From Hyphomicrobiaceae bacterium (lineage in GTDB: Bacteria > Pseudomonadota > Alphaproteobacteria > Rhizobiales > HXMU1428-3), in the NCBI GenBank assembly GCA_028285025.1, contig JANQQH010000120.1:1-14394 (forward strand): a DNA stretch of 14,394 nt. Reading direction: 5' to 3'. The notes beneath the pieces are model-generated. The model saw only the letters and a program-made list of their open reading frames with translations. It made no database searches and was not told the origin of the DNA. Numbering within the stretch: position 1 is the stretch's first letter; each line of letters starts with the position of its first letter. Positions 1 through 6,219 of this stretch are shown piece by piece. A program made the translations under genes and the position numbers.

Positions 1-209
1 ATGGAGCGATAAAGCTTATCACGATCAAACGGCACGGTGCGCCCATTGCGCTTGGCAACAGAAAGCTCACGCAACTGCACCCGCTCAAACGTAGTAAAAC
101 GCCCACCGCACGCTGAACATGAACGACGTCGACGGATGGATTGATTGTCTTCTGCCGAACGGCTGTCTTTCACTTGAGTATCAGTATTTCCGCAATACGG
201 ACAGCGCAT
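1..209 (-). CDS. nrdR: Transcriptional repressor NrdR (N-terminal part, runs off window)
   Basis: NrdR is a zinc- and nucleotide-binding repressor of ribonucleotide reductase genes. Translating the minus strand from the ATG at 209 gives 69 residues that match the family's start: [20 protein letters not shown], then an SIRRRR stretch, [13 protein letters not shown] and [16 protein letters not shown]. The zinc ribbon cysteines are C3, C6, C31 and C34, and the beginning of the ATP-cone domain follows from about residue 48. The C-terminal part lies beyond base 1, so the gene is partial because of the window edge, not broken. A GAGG sits 8 bases before the ATG and supports this start. It follows glyA on the same strand, an order common in alphaproteobacteria, but a strong terminator between them suggests it has its own promoter. 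Confidence 0.95.
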   Translation of the reverse strand, partial: MRCPYCGNTDTQVKDSRSAEDNQSIRRRRSCSACGGRFTTFERVQLRELSVAKRNGRTVPFDRDKLYRS

Positions 210-243
210 AGAGAAAGCCTCACTAGATGTAAAATGGTTGGTG

Positions 244-262
244 TATATAAATTATATAATGG
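244..262 (-). promoter_or_regulatory. Candidate -10 region for nrdR
   Basis: On the minus strand a perfect TATAAT (plus 251-256) lies about 40 bases before the nrdR ATG, downstream of the glyA terminator. The best upstream hexamers (TTGTTT at 15 bases, TTTTGT at 17) are poor -35 matches, so this is only a candidate. The surrounding AT-rich run is not a clear NrdR box dyad. Confidence 0.35.
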
Positions 263-325
263 ACCAGACAGAAACAAAAACCTTATCTGGCCAAGCTTTT
301 GTGTTTTATGAACGAAAAATTTCAT

Positions 326-384
326 AAAAAAAGCTGTGCGGTAGGCTTTTAACAAAGGCAAACCCCTCAAGCACAGCTTTTTTT
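326..384. terminator. Bidirectional-type Rho-independent terminator after glyA
   Basis: A perfect 14-base inverted repeat (326-339 and 371-384) has the sequence A7-GCTGTGC / GCACAGC-T7, so a U-tract follows the stem on either strand. The 31-base loop can fold into a second small hairpin (345-350 with 354-359, one G-U pair). It lies 63 bases past the glyA stop and ends the glyA transcript; nrdR downstream therefore needs its own start. Confidence 0.85.
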
Positions 385-447
385 CATTAGCATTTATGAA
401 ACAGAAAAGTTAAAGGATCAACCCTTCATAGATCTGCAAACCTTGGT

Positions 448-1764
448 CTACAGCGGTCCGTCATAAAGCGGGAACTTATTGCAAAGCGCCACCACTTTTT
501 CTTTCACAGCTTGCTCGACCGCCTCATTACCCTCTGGCCCGTTTTGCTCCAAACCTTCAAGCACTTCACAGATCATTTGCCCAACCTGTTTAAATTCAGC
601 AATGCCAAACCCGCGCGTTGTGCCAGCAGGACTACCCAAACGAATGCCGGAAGTGACCATTGGTTTTTCTGGATCAAACGGAATACCATTTTTATTGCAC
701 GTAATATTAGCCCGCCCCAACGCCTTTTCAGCTGCATTACCTTTCAAGCCTTTTGGGCGCAAATCTACCAACAGGACATGGGTGTCTGTACCGCCTGAGA
801 CAAGATCAAAGCCAGCATCTTTTAACGTTTCCCCCAAAGCAATAGCATTTTCTTTCACCTGTTTGGCGTAAGTCTTAAATTCAGGCGTTAAAGCTTCACC
901 AAAAGCAACCGCTTTAGCCGCAATGATGTGCATTAACGGCCCCCCTTGCAGACCTGGAAAAATCGCAGAATTCAATTTCTTTCCAAGAGCCTCATCATTG
1001 GCCAAAATCATGCCGCCTCTGGGCCCACGCAGCGTTTTATGAGTTGTTGTTGTGGCCACATGCGCATGCGGGAACGGGCAAGGGTGCTCGCCTGCCGCCA
1101 CTAACCCGGCAAAGTGAGCCATATCAACCATCAAATACGCACCCACCTCATCAGCAATGGCACGAAAACGGGCAAAATCAATTTCACGCGGATAAGCTGA
1201 ACCACCAGCAACAATCAATTTTGGTTGATGCTCTTTGGCAAGCTTACTGACTTCATCATAATCAATTAAATGGGTTTGCTCATCCACCCCGTAAGCCACA
1301 GCATTAAACCATTTGCCAGATAAGTTTGGCCGTGCCCCATGCGTTAAGTGCCCCCCTGCATCAAGGCTTAGTCCTAAAATTGTGTCGCCGGGTTTAATCA
1401 GGGCTAGAAAAACCCCTTGGTTGGCCTGACTACCAGAATTGGGCTGAACATTAGCATAAGTGCAATGAAACAACTTGCATGCCCGCTCAATGGCTATGGT
1501 CTCAGTTACATCAACATGTTGACAACCACCATAATACCGTTTGCCCGGATAGCCTTCTGCATATTTATTAGTCAAAACCGACCCGGCTGCTTGTAGCACA
1601 GCTTTTGAAACAATATTTTCAGACGCAATAAGCTCAATTTCATTTGATTGGCGCTCAAACTCATTTTGCAGCGTTTTAAAAATAGCCCCATCGCTTTCTT
1701 CTAAATCCTGAGAAAAAAATGGACCTGTTGAGATTGCATCTGGAGTAATATCTGTTGCTGACAT
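448..1764 (-). CDS. glyA: Serine hydroxymethyltransferase
   Basis: A PLP enzyme that converts serine plus tetrahydrofolate to glycine plus 5,10-methylene-tetrahydrofolate, the main source of one-carbon units; cytosolic homotetramer or dimer. It is 438 residues from the chosen start. The PLP lysine is K243 in [22 protein letters not shown] (212-219, D214 and H217) contacts the cofactor; the family motifs [15 protein letters not shown] (66-80), [12 protein letters not shown] (105-116) and [15 protein letters not shown] (371-385) are intact. An ATG nine bases upstream (1773) is also in frame, but AAAGGA lies eight bases before the ATG at 1764 and only one base before the other, so 1764 is preferred. 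The N-terminus is somewhat longer than in E. coli GlyA, as in rhizobial homologues. It shares one-carbon metabolism with purT in this window. Confidence 0.97.
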   Translation of the reverse strand: MSATDITPDAISTGPFFSQDLEESDGAIFKTLQNEFERQSNEIELIASENIVSKAVLQAAGSVLTNKYAEGYPGKRYYGGCQHVDVTETIAIERACKLFHCTYANVQPNSGSQANQGVFLALIKPGDTILGLSLDAGGHLTHGARPNLSGKWFNAVAYGVDEQTHLIDYDEVSKLAKEHQPKLIVAGGSAYPREIDFARFRAIADEVGAYLMVDMAHFAGLVAAGEHPCPFPHAHVATTTTHKTLRGPRGGMILANDEALGKKLNSAIFPGLQGGPLMHIIAAKAVAFGEALTPEFKTYAKQVKENAIALGETLKDAGFDLVSGGTDTHVLLVDLRPKGLKGNAAEKALGRANITCNKNGIPFDPEKPMVTSGIRLGSPAGTTRGFGIAEFKQVGQMICEVLEGLEQNGPEGNEAVEQAVKEKVVALCNKFPLYDGPL

Positions 1765-1824
1765 GACCACCATCCTTTGTCACTTATATCTTTTTATTTG
1801 ATCTGCCCATTCCCTACCACACAA

Positions 1825-1836
1825 CTGATATATCAG
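1825..1836. promoter_or_regulatory. 12-bp perfect palindrome upstream of glyA
   Basis: CTGATATATCAG is a perfect palindrome centred about 66 bases before the glyA ATG, in an otherwise non-coding stretch (1765-2015). It is the size and place of an operator for a dimeric regulator, but I cannot name one and see only one copy. No convincing promoter hexamers were found beside it. Confidence 0.25.
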
Positions 1837-2015
1837 CAAGGAACTTTACCCATCTAAACTCAAACGGCTGTGGCTGTGTTTAACACCTTTTAAGCAAAAT
1901 TTTGAGAATAAACTTCACAAAACGGGCTCTTATAACAACAAAAGCCTGTTGTAAACCTTTCATGAGTAACCAAGGACAAATCACACCACTCAGCTATCCA
2001 TATAAAATACAGAGA

Positions 2016-2216
2016 TTATTGAGAGTGTATCTTTTCAATTTTTCGTTGAAGCTTTTGAACAGCAATAGAAGAAATTTGCTCTCGCGAGGCTGAAACAGGC
2101 CCGGTGACAGACACTTCAATGCCAGTTGTCTCATCAATCGCAGAAACTTTTTGGCTGGTTCCAACGACCTGGAATTCTAAAAAAATTTTCCCCTGATCAG
2201 CACGATTTTGTCGCAT
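2016..2216 (-). CDS. Small conserved-looking protein, DUF6898-like
   Basis: A 66-residue protein with no signal peptide or membrane segment. The pattern GKIFLEFQVVGTSQKVSAID-E-TTGIEVSVTGP, followed by an alanine/serine-rich stretch and a C-terminal basic helix ending near QKLQRKIEK, resembles the small alphaproteobacterial DUF6898 proteins as I remember them; function unknown. Its position, 15 bases after the L,D-transpeptidase stop and upstream of glyA, suggests translation from the transpeptidase transcript. No good ribosome binding site precedes the ATG at 2216. The protein-like composition and the family-like VSAID..TG.EVSV.GP pattern argue for a real gene; the family name is from memory. 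Confidence 0.65.
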   Translation of the reverse strand: MRQNRADQGKIFLEFQVVGTSQKVSAIDETTGIEVSVTGPVSASREQISSIAVQKLQRKIEKIHSQ

Positions 2217-2231
2217 ATATCAATTCAATGT

Positions 2232-3536
2232 TTAATAAGCTGAAGCCGTCGCGCCCACACCGTCCATATTATACAAATCACGGCGGAAATGCACCACACC
2301 ATCTGGAGTGGACCAAGCCGTTACGTAGACAAAATAAATGGGTGTTGGTTTTTTAACCCGCACATCTTTGCGTTCACCATTTTTTTGCATTTGGTCAACC
2401 CGTGATCGGTTCCAGCCCTCATTACCATTTAAAATCCAAGTTACCAACTGCTTCACGTTTCCAACCCGAATACAACCAGAGCTATTGGCCCGAAAGTTAC
2501 GCCCAAACAAACTTTGAGACGGGGTATCATGCAAATAAACAGCATGCTTGTTATGGAAATTAATTTTCACAAAGCCCATAGAGTTATCTTCCCATGGGTC
2601 CTGGCGGTAACGAAAGTTATAAACACTGTCTGAAAACCAATTGATTTTTTTAGGATCGACTTTACGGCCCCGCCCATCTAAAGCTGAGATACGGTAACGA
2701 TCAAGCAAATCAAAACGCCCTTTTTTTGCCTCTGATCGTGCTTTGGGGACCAAATCTTTGCGCACGATGCTAGCAGGAACATTCCAATAAGGGTTGAAGT
2801 TAATCTCGTGAATGCGACTGCGCAAACGCGGTGATTGGCGATCTTTTTTGCCAACGACAGCAGAATGGCGTGAAACAACGCGACCATTTTCTACAGCTTC
2901 AACATGCTGAGCTGGAATATTGACAACAACATACCTCTTGGCCGTATTGCGTGCCAAACCATACATGCGGGCAATATTGGTGCGCAATTGGCGCAACCTA
3001 ATTCTGGCAGATACGTTTAAAGCGGCTCGTGTGCTACGCCCCACAACACCTGATGGAGCAAGGCCATGGCGCACTTGAAAGCGCTTAACAGCACGCTCAA
3101 CATAATAATCAAAAAAACTAGAATAGTTTGATCCCTTTTCCAGATCACCAGTTAATTCCAACCGGCGGCGCAACAGAGCAACCCCAGGACTGCGCATCCC
3201 AGCCGATAATTTTTCCTTAGGGATTGGGCGCCAGCCACCTGCTGAAACGATTTTGGCATAATGCTTTATAGCCTTTTTCATGAGCGGGATGTTGCCCTTA
3301 TCTAGAGTTGCAAACCCTTTGGGTGGGTTTCGTTCCCACTCGCGTGCTGAGCTTCGATCAAAAACATTGCTAGTGGTGTCATTATCAAAGCCACCAAACG
3401 GCCAGCCCTCATAAGCATTTGCGGGCGCTGCCATGCCCACCACGAAACATAAAATGAATCCACTAAGTCTTAAATTCTTTTGCATTTTCATAGATACTTT
3501 CAAGCTTATCTTGGCTTTAAGTTTCATATTTTTCAT
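2232..3536 (-). CDS. ldtP: Secreted L,D-transpeptidase (YkuD domain, LdtP-like)
   Basis: A periplasmic peptidoglycan crosslinking enzyme that forms 3-3 meso-diaminopimelate bonds or attaches proteins to the wall. Of the 434 residues, about 16-41 form a signal peptide (LSGFILCFVVGMAAPANA, cleavage before YEG). A PG_binding_1-type domain spans about 115-175 (FFDYYVERAVKRFQVRHGLAPSG is its core, too long to be chance). The YkuD domain runs about 201-395, with the catalytic signature H336...S352-S353-G354-C355-I-R357 and nucleophile C355. The layout is that of YcbB/LdtD enzymes, though shorter than the E. coli enzyme. The start is uncertain: the ATG at 3536 has no clear ribosome binding site, and the ATG at 3491 (residue 16) would give a more normal signal peptide. 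The nearby MarR gene resembles LdtR, known to control ldtP in Liberibacter and Sinorhizobium; the gene symbol rests on that analogy. Confidence 0.88.
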   Translation of the reverse strand: MKNMKLKAKISLKVSMKMQKNLRLSGFILCFVVGMAAPANAYEGWPFGGFDNDTTSNVFDRSSAREWERNPPKGFATLDKGNIPLMKKAIKHYAKIVSAGGWRPIPKEKLSAGMRSPGVALLRRRLELTGDLEKGSNYSSFFDYYVERAVKRFQVRHGLAPSGVVGRSTRAALNVSARIRLRQLRTNIARMYGLARNTAKRYVVVNIPAQHVEAVENGRVVSRHSAVVGKKDRQSPRLRSRIHEINFNPYWNVPASIVRKDLVPKARSEAKKGRFDLLDRYRISALDGRGRKVDPKKINWFSDSVYNFRYRQDPWEDNSMGFVKINFHNKHAVYLHDTPSQSLFGRNFRANSSGCIRVGNVKQLVTWILNGNEGWNRSRVDQMQKNGERKDVRVKKPTPIYFVYVTAWSTPDGVVHFRRDLYNMDGVGATASAY

Positions 3537-3618
3537 TCATAACAAACCAACTCATTAATCTTCAAACCGCAATTAAAGTTGATCTTTACATGTACAAAGT
3601 CAGCTTAGAATGAGCTGC

Positions 3619-3645
3619 TTTATACTTTTAAAAATGATTTGTTAA
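3619..3645 (-). promoter_or_regulatory. Candidate promoter of the L,D-transpeptidase gene
   Basis: On the minus strand TTAACA (plus 3640-3645, five of six consensus bases) and TATAAA (plus 3619-3624, five of six) are separated by 15 bases, slightly short of ideal. The inverted repeat CAGCT-7-AGCTG (3601-3617) covers the expected start point near 3612, where a repressor could act. The resulting leader would be about 75 bases. Confidence 0.4.
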
Positions 3646-3688
3646 CCACTAACTTCAGTTTAGACATACAAATCTTAATAAAATCCGG

Positions 3689-3718
3689 AAAAAAAGCCTG
3701 ACACTTTCAAGGTTAGGC
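3689..3718 (-). terminator. Weak terminator-like hairpin with seven-T tract
   Basis: Read on the minus strand, GCCTAAC (plus 3712-3718) and GTCAGGC (plus 3696-3702) form a stem with one internal A-C mismatch and a 9-base loop, directly followed by seven T (plus 3689-3695). Another copy of GTCAGGC (plus 3770-3776) lies upstream and could pair with the same GCCTAAC, so alternative structures are possible. Stem strength is modest. Confidence 0.35.
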
Positions 3719-4061
3719 CATACTCACTGCCGCCTTCGATTAATATGAAGGCATAATACCCCGATTTACGCCTGACTTTAATAAATTATCTTCACGAACA
3801 GTAATGCCCGACAAATTTGACTGAATTGTGCATATTTATCTGTAAGTGAAAATTAATACATCCCAACAGCTTATTTCCCATTAAATGCCCACAAAATGGG
3901 CAGACAATCACCATAAAACAATCGGATTTTTGTATTTCATATAAAAGTTGAATTTGGCTAACGCAGCCCAAAATTTCAAGACCCTAAACCAACAAATTTA
4001 AGTCATGTGACATATTAAGCATGTAAATCGCGCACAAAGGCCTAATTTTATGAAACATCAA

Positions 4062-4101
4062 TGAAAAAATAACCCTGGGATCTTGCGATACCAGGGTTAT
4101 T
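4062..4101 (-). terminator. Rho-independent terminator of the MarR/LdtR-type gene
   Basis: A perfect 11-base stem (AATAACCCTGG, 4068-4078, with CCAGGGTTATT, 4091-4101) with a 12-base loop. On the minus strand the stem runs straight into a T-tract. It lies 29 bases past the regulator's stop codon and separates it from the L,D-transpeptidase transcript. Confidence 0.88.
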
Positions 4102-4129
4102 ATCCAACTCAATTAAAGACATTAGATCA

Positions 4130-4639
4130 TTACAAACGGAACCTAATTTGGTCTGTCCAATAACGTTCTAATCGTAAAAGAGACTTGTTGACATCTGATA
4201 AATTATCTTCAGAAAGCCCTGCAACTTTCTCCAAAGCTTTAAGCTGACGACCATAAAGGCCATTGATAATATCACAGACTTCTTGTCCCTTTTCAGTCAA
4301 TTTCACCCGGACTGACCGACGGTCAGTGTCTGAACGTTCATGATGAATATAGCCCGTCTCGACCAATTTCTTTAAGTTATAAGAAACATTCGAGCCAAGG
4401 TAGTATCCACGTGAACGCAGCTCACCGGCTGACAATTCAGACTCGCCAATATTGTATAAAAGCAAAGCCTGGATGCTATTGACTTCTGAACAGCCGTGCC
4501 GCTCAAACTCATCCTTGACCACGTCAAGAAGGAGACGGTGCAACCGTTCAATCATTTTTAGAGAGGACATATATTCACTCTTAAGTGAATGCTCCACCTC
4601 TAAAGTCTCTAATTCTGGCTTATTTTCGGCATGATACAT
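4130..4639 (-). CDS. ldtR: MarR-family transcriptional regulator, LdtR-like
   Basis: A 169-residue winged-helix DNA-binding protein. The dimerisation helices are at about 22-50 and 120-165. The helix-turn-helix covers about 55-97, with the recognition helix in GSNVSYNLKKLVETG (82-96), and the wing is SDTDRRSVRVKLTEKG (103-118). The stretch VNSIQALLLYNIG...GELRSRGYYLGSNVSYNLKKL matches what I recall of LdtR, the MarR protein of Liberibacter and Sinorhizobium that controls an L,D-transpeptidase and stress tolerance. Here the L,D-transpeptidase gene is the next gene downstream on the same strand, which supports the assignment. AGAGG lies six bases before the ATG. The transcript ends at its own terminator. 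An AT-rich dyad 55 bases upstream could be an autoregulatory site. MarR identity is near certain; the LdtR name rests on recalled similarity and context. Confidence 0.85.
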   Translation of the reverse strand: MYHAENKPELETLEVEHSLKSEYMSSLKMIERLHRLLLDVVKDEFERHGCSEVNSIQALLLYNIGESELSAGELRSRGYYLGSNVSYNLKKLVETGYIHHERSDTDRRSVRVKLTEKGQEVCDIINGLYGRQLKALEKVAGLSEDNLSDVNKSLLRLERYWTDQIRFRL

Positions 4640-4687
4640 GATCGCCTCTTTTGTTTAACGCCTACCCTTGAGATATGATGAGAATTT

Positions 4688-4712
4688 AAAAACGAGAAAA
4701 ATCCTTTTTCTC
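4688..4712 (-). promoter_or_regulatory. AT-rich dyad upstream of the MarR gene (operator or weak terminator)
   Basis: GAGAAAAAtccTTTTTCTC (4694-4712) is a perfect 8-base inverted repeat with a 3-base centre, followed on the minus strand by G and five T. It could be an operator bound by the MarR protein itself, since such dyads are typical of the family, or a weak terminator for the crotonase gene, whose stop is about 170 bases upstream. The sequence alone does not decide. Confidence 0.4.
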
Positions 4713-4878
4713 ATTCCTTTTTACAAAAACCCATCAATGACGTTACTCACTATAGAGGTTGAACCCTAAAATCCGTTTAAATAACACTGTTAATTTTCAG
4801 TAAATTTTGCTCGCATTTATCTAAAAATGTAACAATTTTTGCCCATATGCTGTTAAAACAAATCGTACAACTCAAGAA

Positions 4879-5982
4879 TTACTTATCCAACCCGAGTTCT
4901 CTGGCCGGTAAATGCAACTTTGGCGCATCAGTTGGACTAAAAAAACTGGCAACCATTTCATCACTGACTTGCTCTAACGTATGGGGTGTAAAAGTTGGGC
5001 TGGTTTTATCAATAAATTTTGCTTTTATGGTTGGGATAAAATCTGAGTCATTGAGAAAATGCTGGGCCACAACATAATCTTGCTCAAGCGTTTGATCAAA
5101 ACTCAATGATTTGGCGCGCTTGATTGCCTCTAGCGTGACTTTAAGACTTAAAGGTGAAGCTTGGTCCAGCTCGACAAGAACCTCTTGTGCCCACACCTGG
5201 TACTCAGTATCTATGGATTTTAAGCTTTCCACAATCTCTTCCATAGTTCCCTGCGAGAAAACCTTTGTAATAACTGGTTCCATAACTTGTAAATCACTGG
5301 CCTGAGGCGGCTGATGCAAACCATCTAAAATAGGGTCAACCGGCTCAGCTTCATCCAAAGCCCGTTTAATGGTCTCAAACTGATCGCTATCAATACAAAA
5401 CTCTAACAGTTGCAGATAATAACAATCATCACGGGCTATCGAGCGCCCAGTTAAAGCCAAATAGATGCCTATCGCCCCTGGCATTTGGGCCATCAGATGC
5501 AAAATGCCAATATCAGGGAACAGACCAATTTTTGTCTCTGGCATCGACCAGCTAAAACTCTCACCAGCAATAAGGTGAGTACCATATTGAACAAAGCCAA
5601 CACCGCCCCCCATCACCGGCCCATTAACCAGCGAGATTAACGGTTTGGTATAGGTATCAATGGCCCAAATGGTTTCATATTCTTGTTTAAAAAGGCCAAT
5701 CGCTTGATCAAGACTTTGCTCATAAACCTCATAAATCTCAAACAGATCCCCGCCAGAGGCAAACATTGTGGGGTCTGCACTTTCTATAACGATCGCATAA
5801 ATATCTGCATCCTCAACCCACTTTTTATACTGGACAAGCAGATCAGCTCTCATACTTTCACAAATCGCATTTTTACGCTTTGTATGGCTCAAAAGAACCC
5901 GGGCTAGCCGGTTTTGTTCAATAAACTGAATTTTTTTGTCACTTGCCGCGTTAAGCATAAAGCCATCTTCTTTGTGCATCAT
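4879..5982 (-). CDS. Enoyl-CoA hydratase/isomerase family protein, 3-hydroxyisobutyryl-CoA hydrolase-like
   Basis: A 367-residue crotonase-fold enzyme acting on an acyl-CoA thioester. Visible motifs are MFASGGDLFEIYE (73-85, usually with AGGD), the oxyanion-hole region NGPVMGGGVGF (120-130), and SMPETKIGLFPDIG (146-159). The last motif is the 3-hydroxyisobutyryl-CoA hydrolase signature, with E149 and D157 spaced eight apart as in the human enzyme's catalytic pair. The length also fits the hydrolase subgroup better than short enoyl-CoA hydratases (about 260). The expected role is valine degradation (HIBYL-CoA to 3-hydroxyisobutyrate), but the subgroup contains enzymes with other substrates. 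No other valine-catabolism gene is adjacent. Two ATG codons stand in tandem at the start (5982 and 5979) after GTTGAGAAA; the second has better spacing. It reads away from the extensin-like gene. Confidence 0.82.
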   Translation of the reverse strand: MMHKEDGFMLNAASDKKIQFIEQNRLARVLLSHTKRKNAICESMRADLLVQYKKWVEDADIYAIVIESADPTMFASGGDLFEIYEVYEQSLDQAIGLFKQEYETIWAIDTYTKPLISLVNGPVMGGGVGFVQYGTHLIAGESFSWSMPETKIGLFPDIGILHLMAQMPGAIGIYLALTGRSIARDDCYYLQLLEFCIDSDQFETIKRALDEAEPVDPILDGLHQPPQASDLQVMEPVITKVFSQGTMEEIVESLKSIDTEYQVWAQEVLVELDQASPLSLKVTLEAIKRAKSLSFDQTLEQDYVVAQHFLNDSDFIPTIKAKFIDKTSPTFTPHTLEQVSDEMVASFFSPTDAPKLHLPARELGLDK

Positions 5983-6015
5983 TTTCTCAACTTGTTTGAC
6001 CTTTACAACAGGTGA

Positions 6016-6043
6016 GCTATACAGGAAGCGTCATTTTCTGCAA
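6016..6043 (-). promoter_or_regulatory. Candidate promoter of the crotonase gene
   Basis: On the minus strand TTGCAG (plus 6038-6043) and TATAGC (plus 6016-6021) are 16 bases apart, with the expected start about 27 bases before the first ATG. The -35 match is weak, so this is only a candidate. Confidence 0.35.
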
Positions 6044-6090
6044 AGAGGGTTTTCAATGCAAAAAGGCGTTTGTAGGGGGTAATTTGGTCC

Positions 6091-6130
6091 AAGAGCATAT
6101 CTTTTAAGCTGAAATCTTTGGAATGCTCTT
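6091..6130. repeat. Palindromic element with GAGCAT ends
   Basis: AAGAGCAT (6091-6098) and ATGCTCTT (6123-6130) form a perfect 8-base inverted repeat around a 24-base AT-rich centre. GAGCAT...ATGCTC ends are typical of an abundant Rhizobiales intergenic repeat as I recall it; here the usual core is lost from the centre but occurs in the next element, 16 bases on. Confidence 0.55.
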
Positions 6131-6145
6131 TAGTTTTTATTTTTT

Positions 6146-6194
6146 AGCGTGTCTTTTTCCCAAAACCGGTGTCCACTTTTATAAACCACACGCT
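6146..6194 (-). repeat. Palindromic intergenic element, copy 1 of the ACCGG-core family
   Basis: The outer arms AGCGTGT (6146-6152) and ACACGCT (6188-6194) are perfectly complementary. Read on the minus strand the centre contains AAAAGTGGACACCGGTTTT, which is the core of copies 2 and 3 found 1.1 kb away. The core 6159-6175 matches copy 2 (7309-7325) in 16 of 17 bases, in opposite orientation. The element ends 25 bases before the extensin-like ATG. Confidence 0.75.
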
Positions 6195-6219
6195 GTAAAA
6201 TTTGGAAGAGCGCACTTGC

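Larger units (their letters stand above)
3537..4061. other. Long non-coding region with several hairpins upstream of the L,D-transpeptidase
   Basis: About 525 bases without a convincing gene, unusually long for this window. It holds four inverted repeats: CAGCT/AGCTG (3601-3617), GCCTGAC/GTTAGGC (3696-3718), GCCTTC/GAAGGC (3732-3752) and TGCCCA/TGGGCA (3886-3902). The longest notable minus-strand open frame (3792-3914, 40 residues) has no ribosome binding site. The region may be a regulatory leader, may encode a small RNA, or may simply be decayed spacer. Confidence 0.5.

Noticed and set aside
241..262. AT-rich run before nrdR considered as an NrdR box.
   Set aside because: It contains TATATA-type sequence but not the ACAC...GTGT dyad of the consensus, and no paired second box is seen.
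1935..1952. ACAACA/TGTTGT inverted repeat between the small gene and glyA considered as a terminator.
   Set aside because: The stem is short and AT-rich and no T-tract follows on either strand.
1774..2015. Possible riboswitch upstream of glyA.
   Set aside because: I could not match the region to any known riboswitch consensus; only a short palindrome and a weak hairpin are seen.
3792..3914. Minus-strand open frame of 40 codons, starting MVIVCPFCGHLMG, that looks like a small zinc-ribbon protein.
   Set aside because: No ribosome binding site, the cysteine pair is partly produced by the TGCCCA/TGGGCA hairpin, the rest of the frame is not protein-like, and it lies in AT-rich spacer. One CxxC alone is weak evidence.
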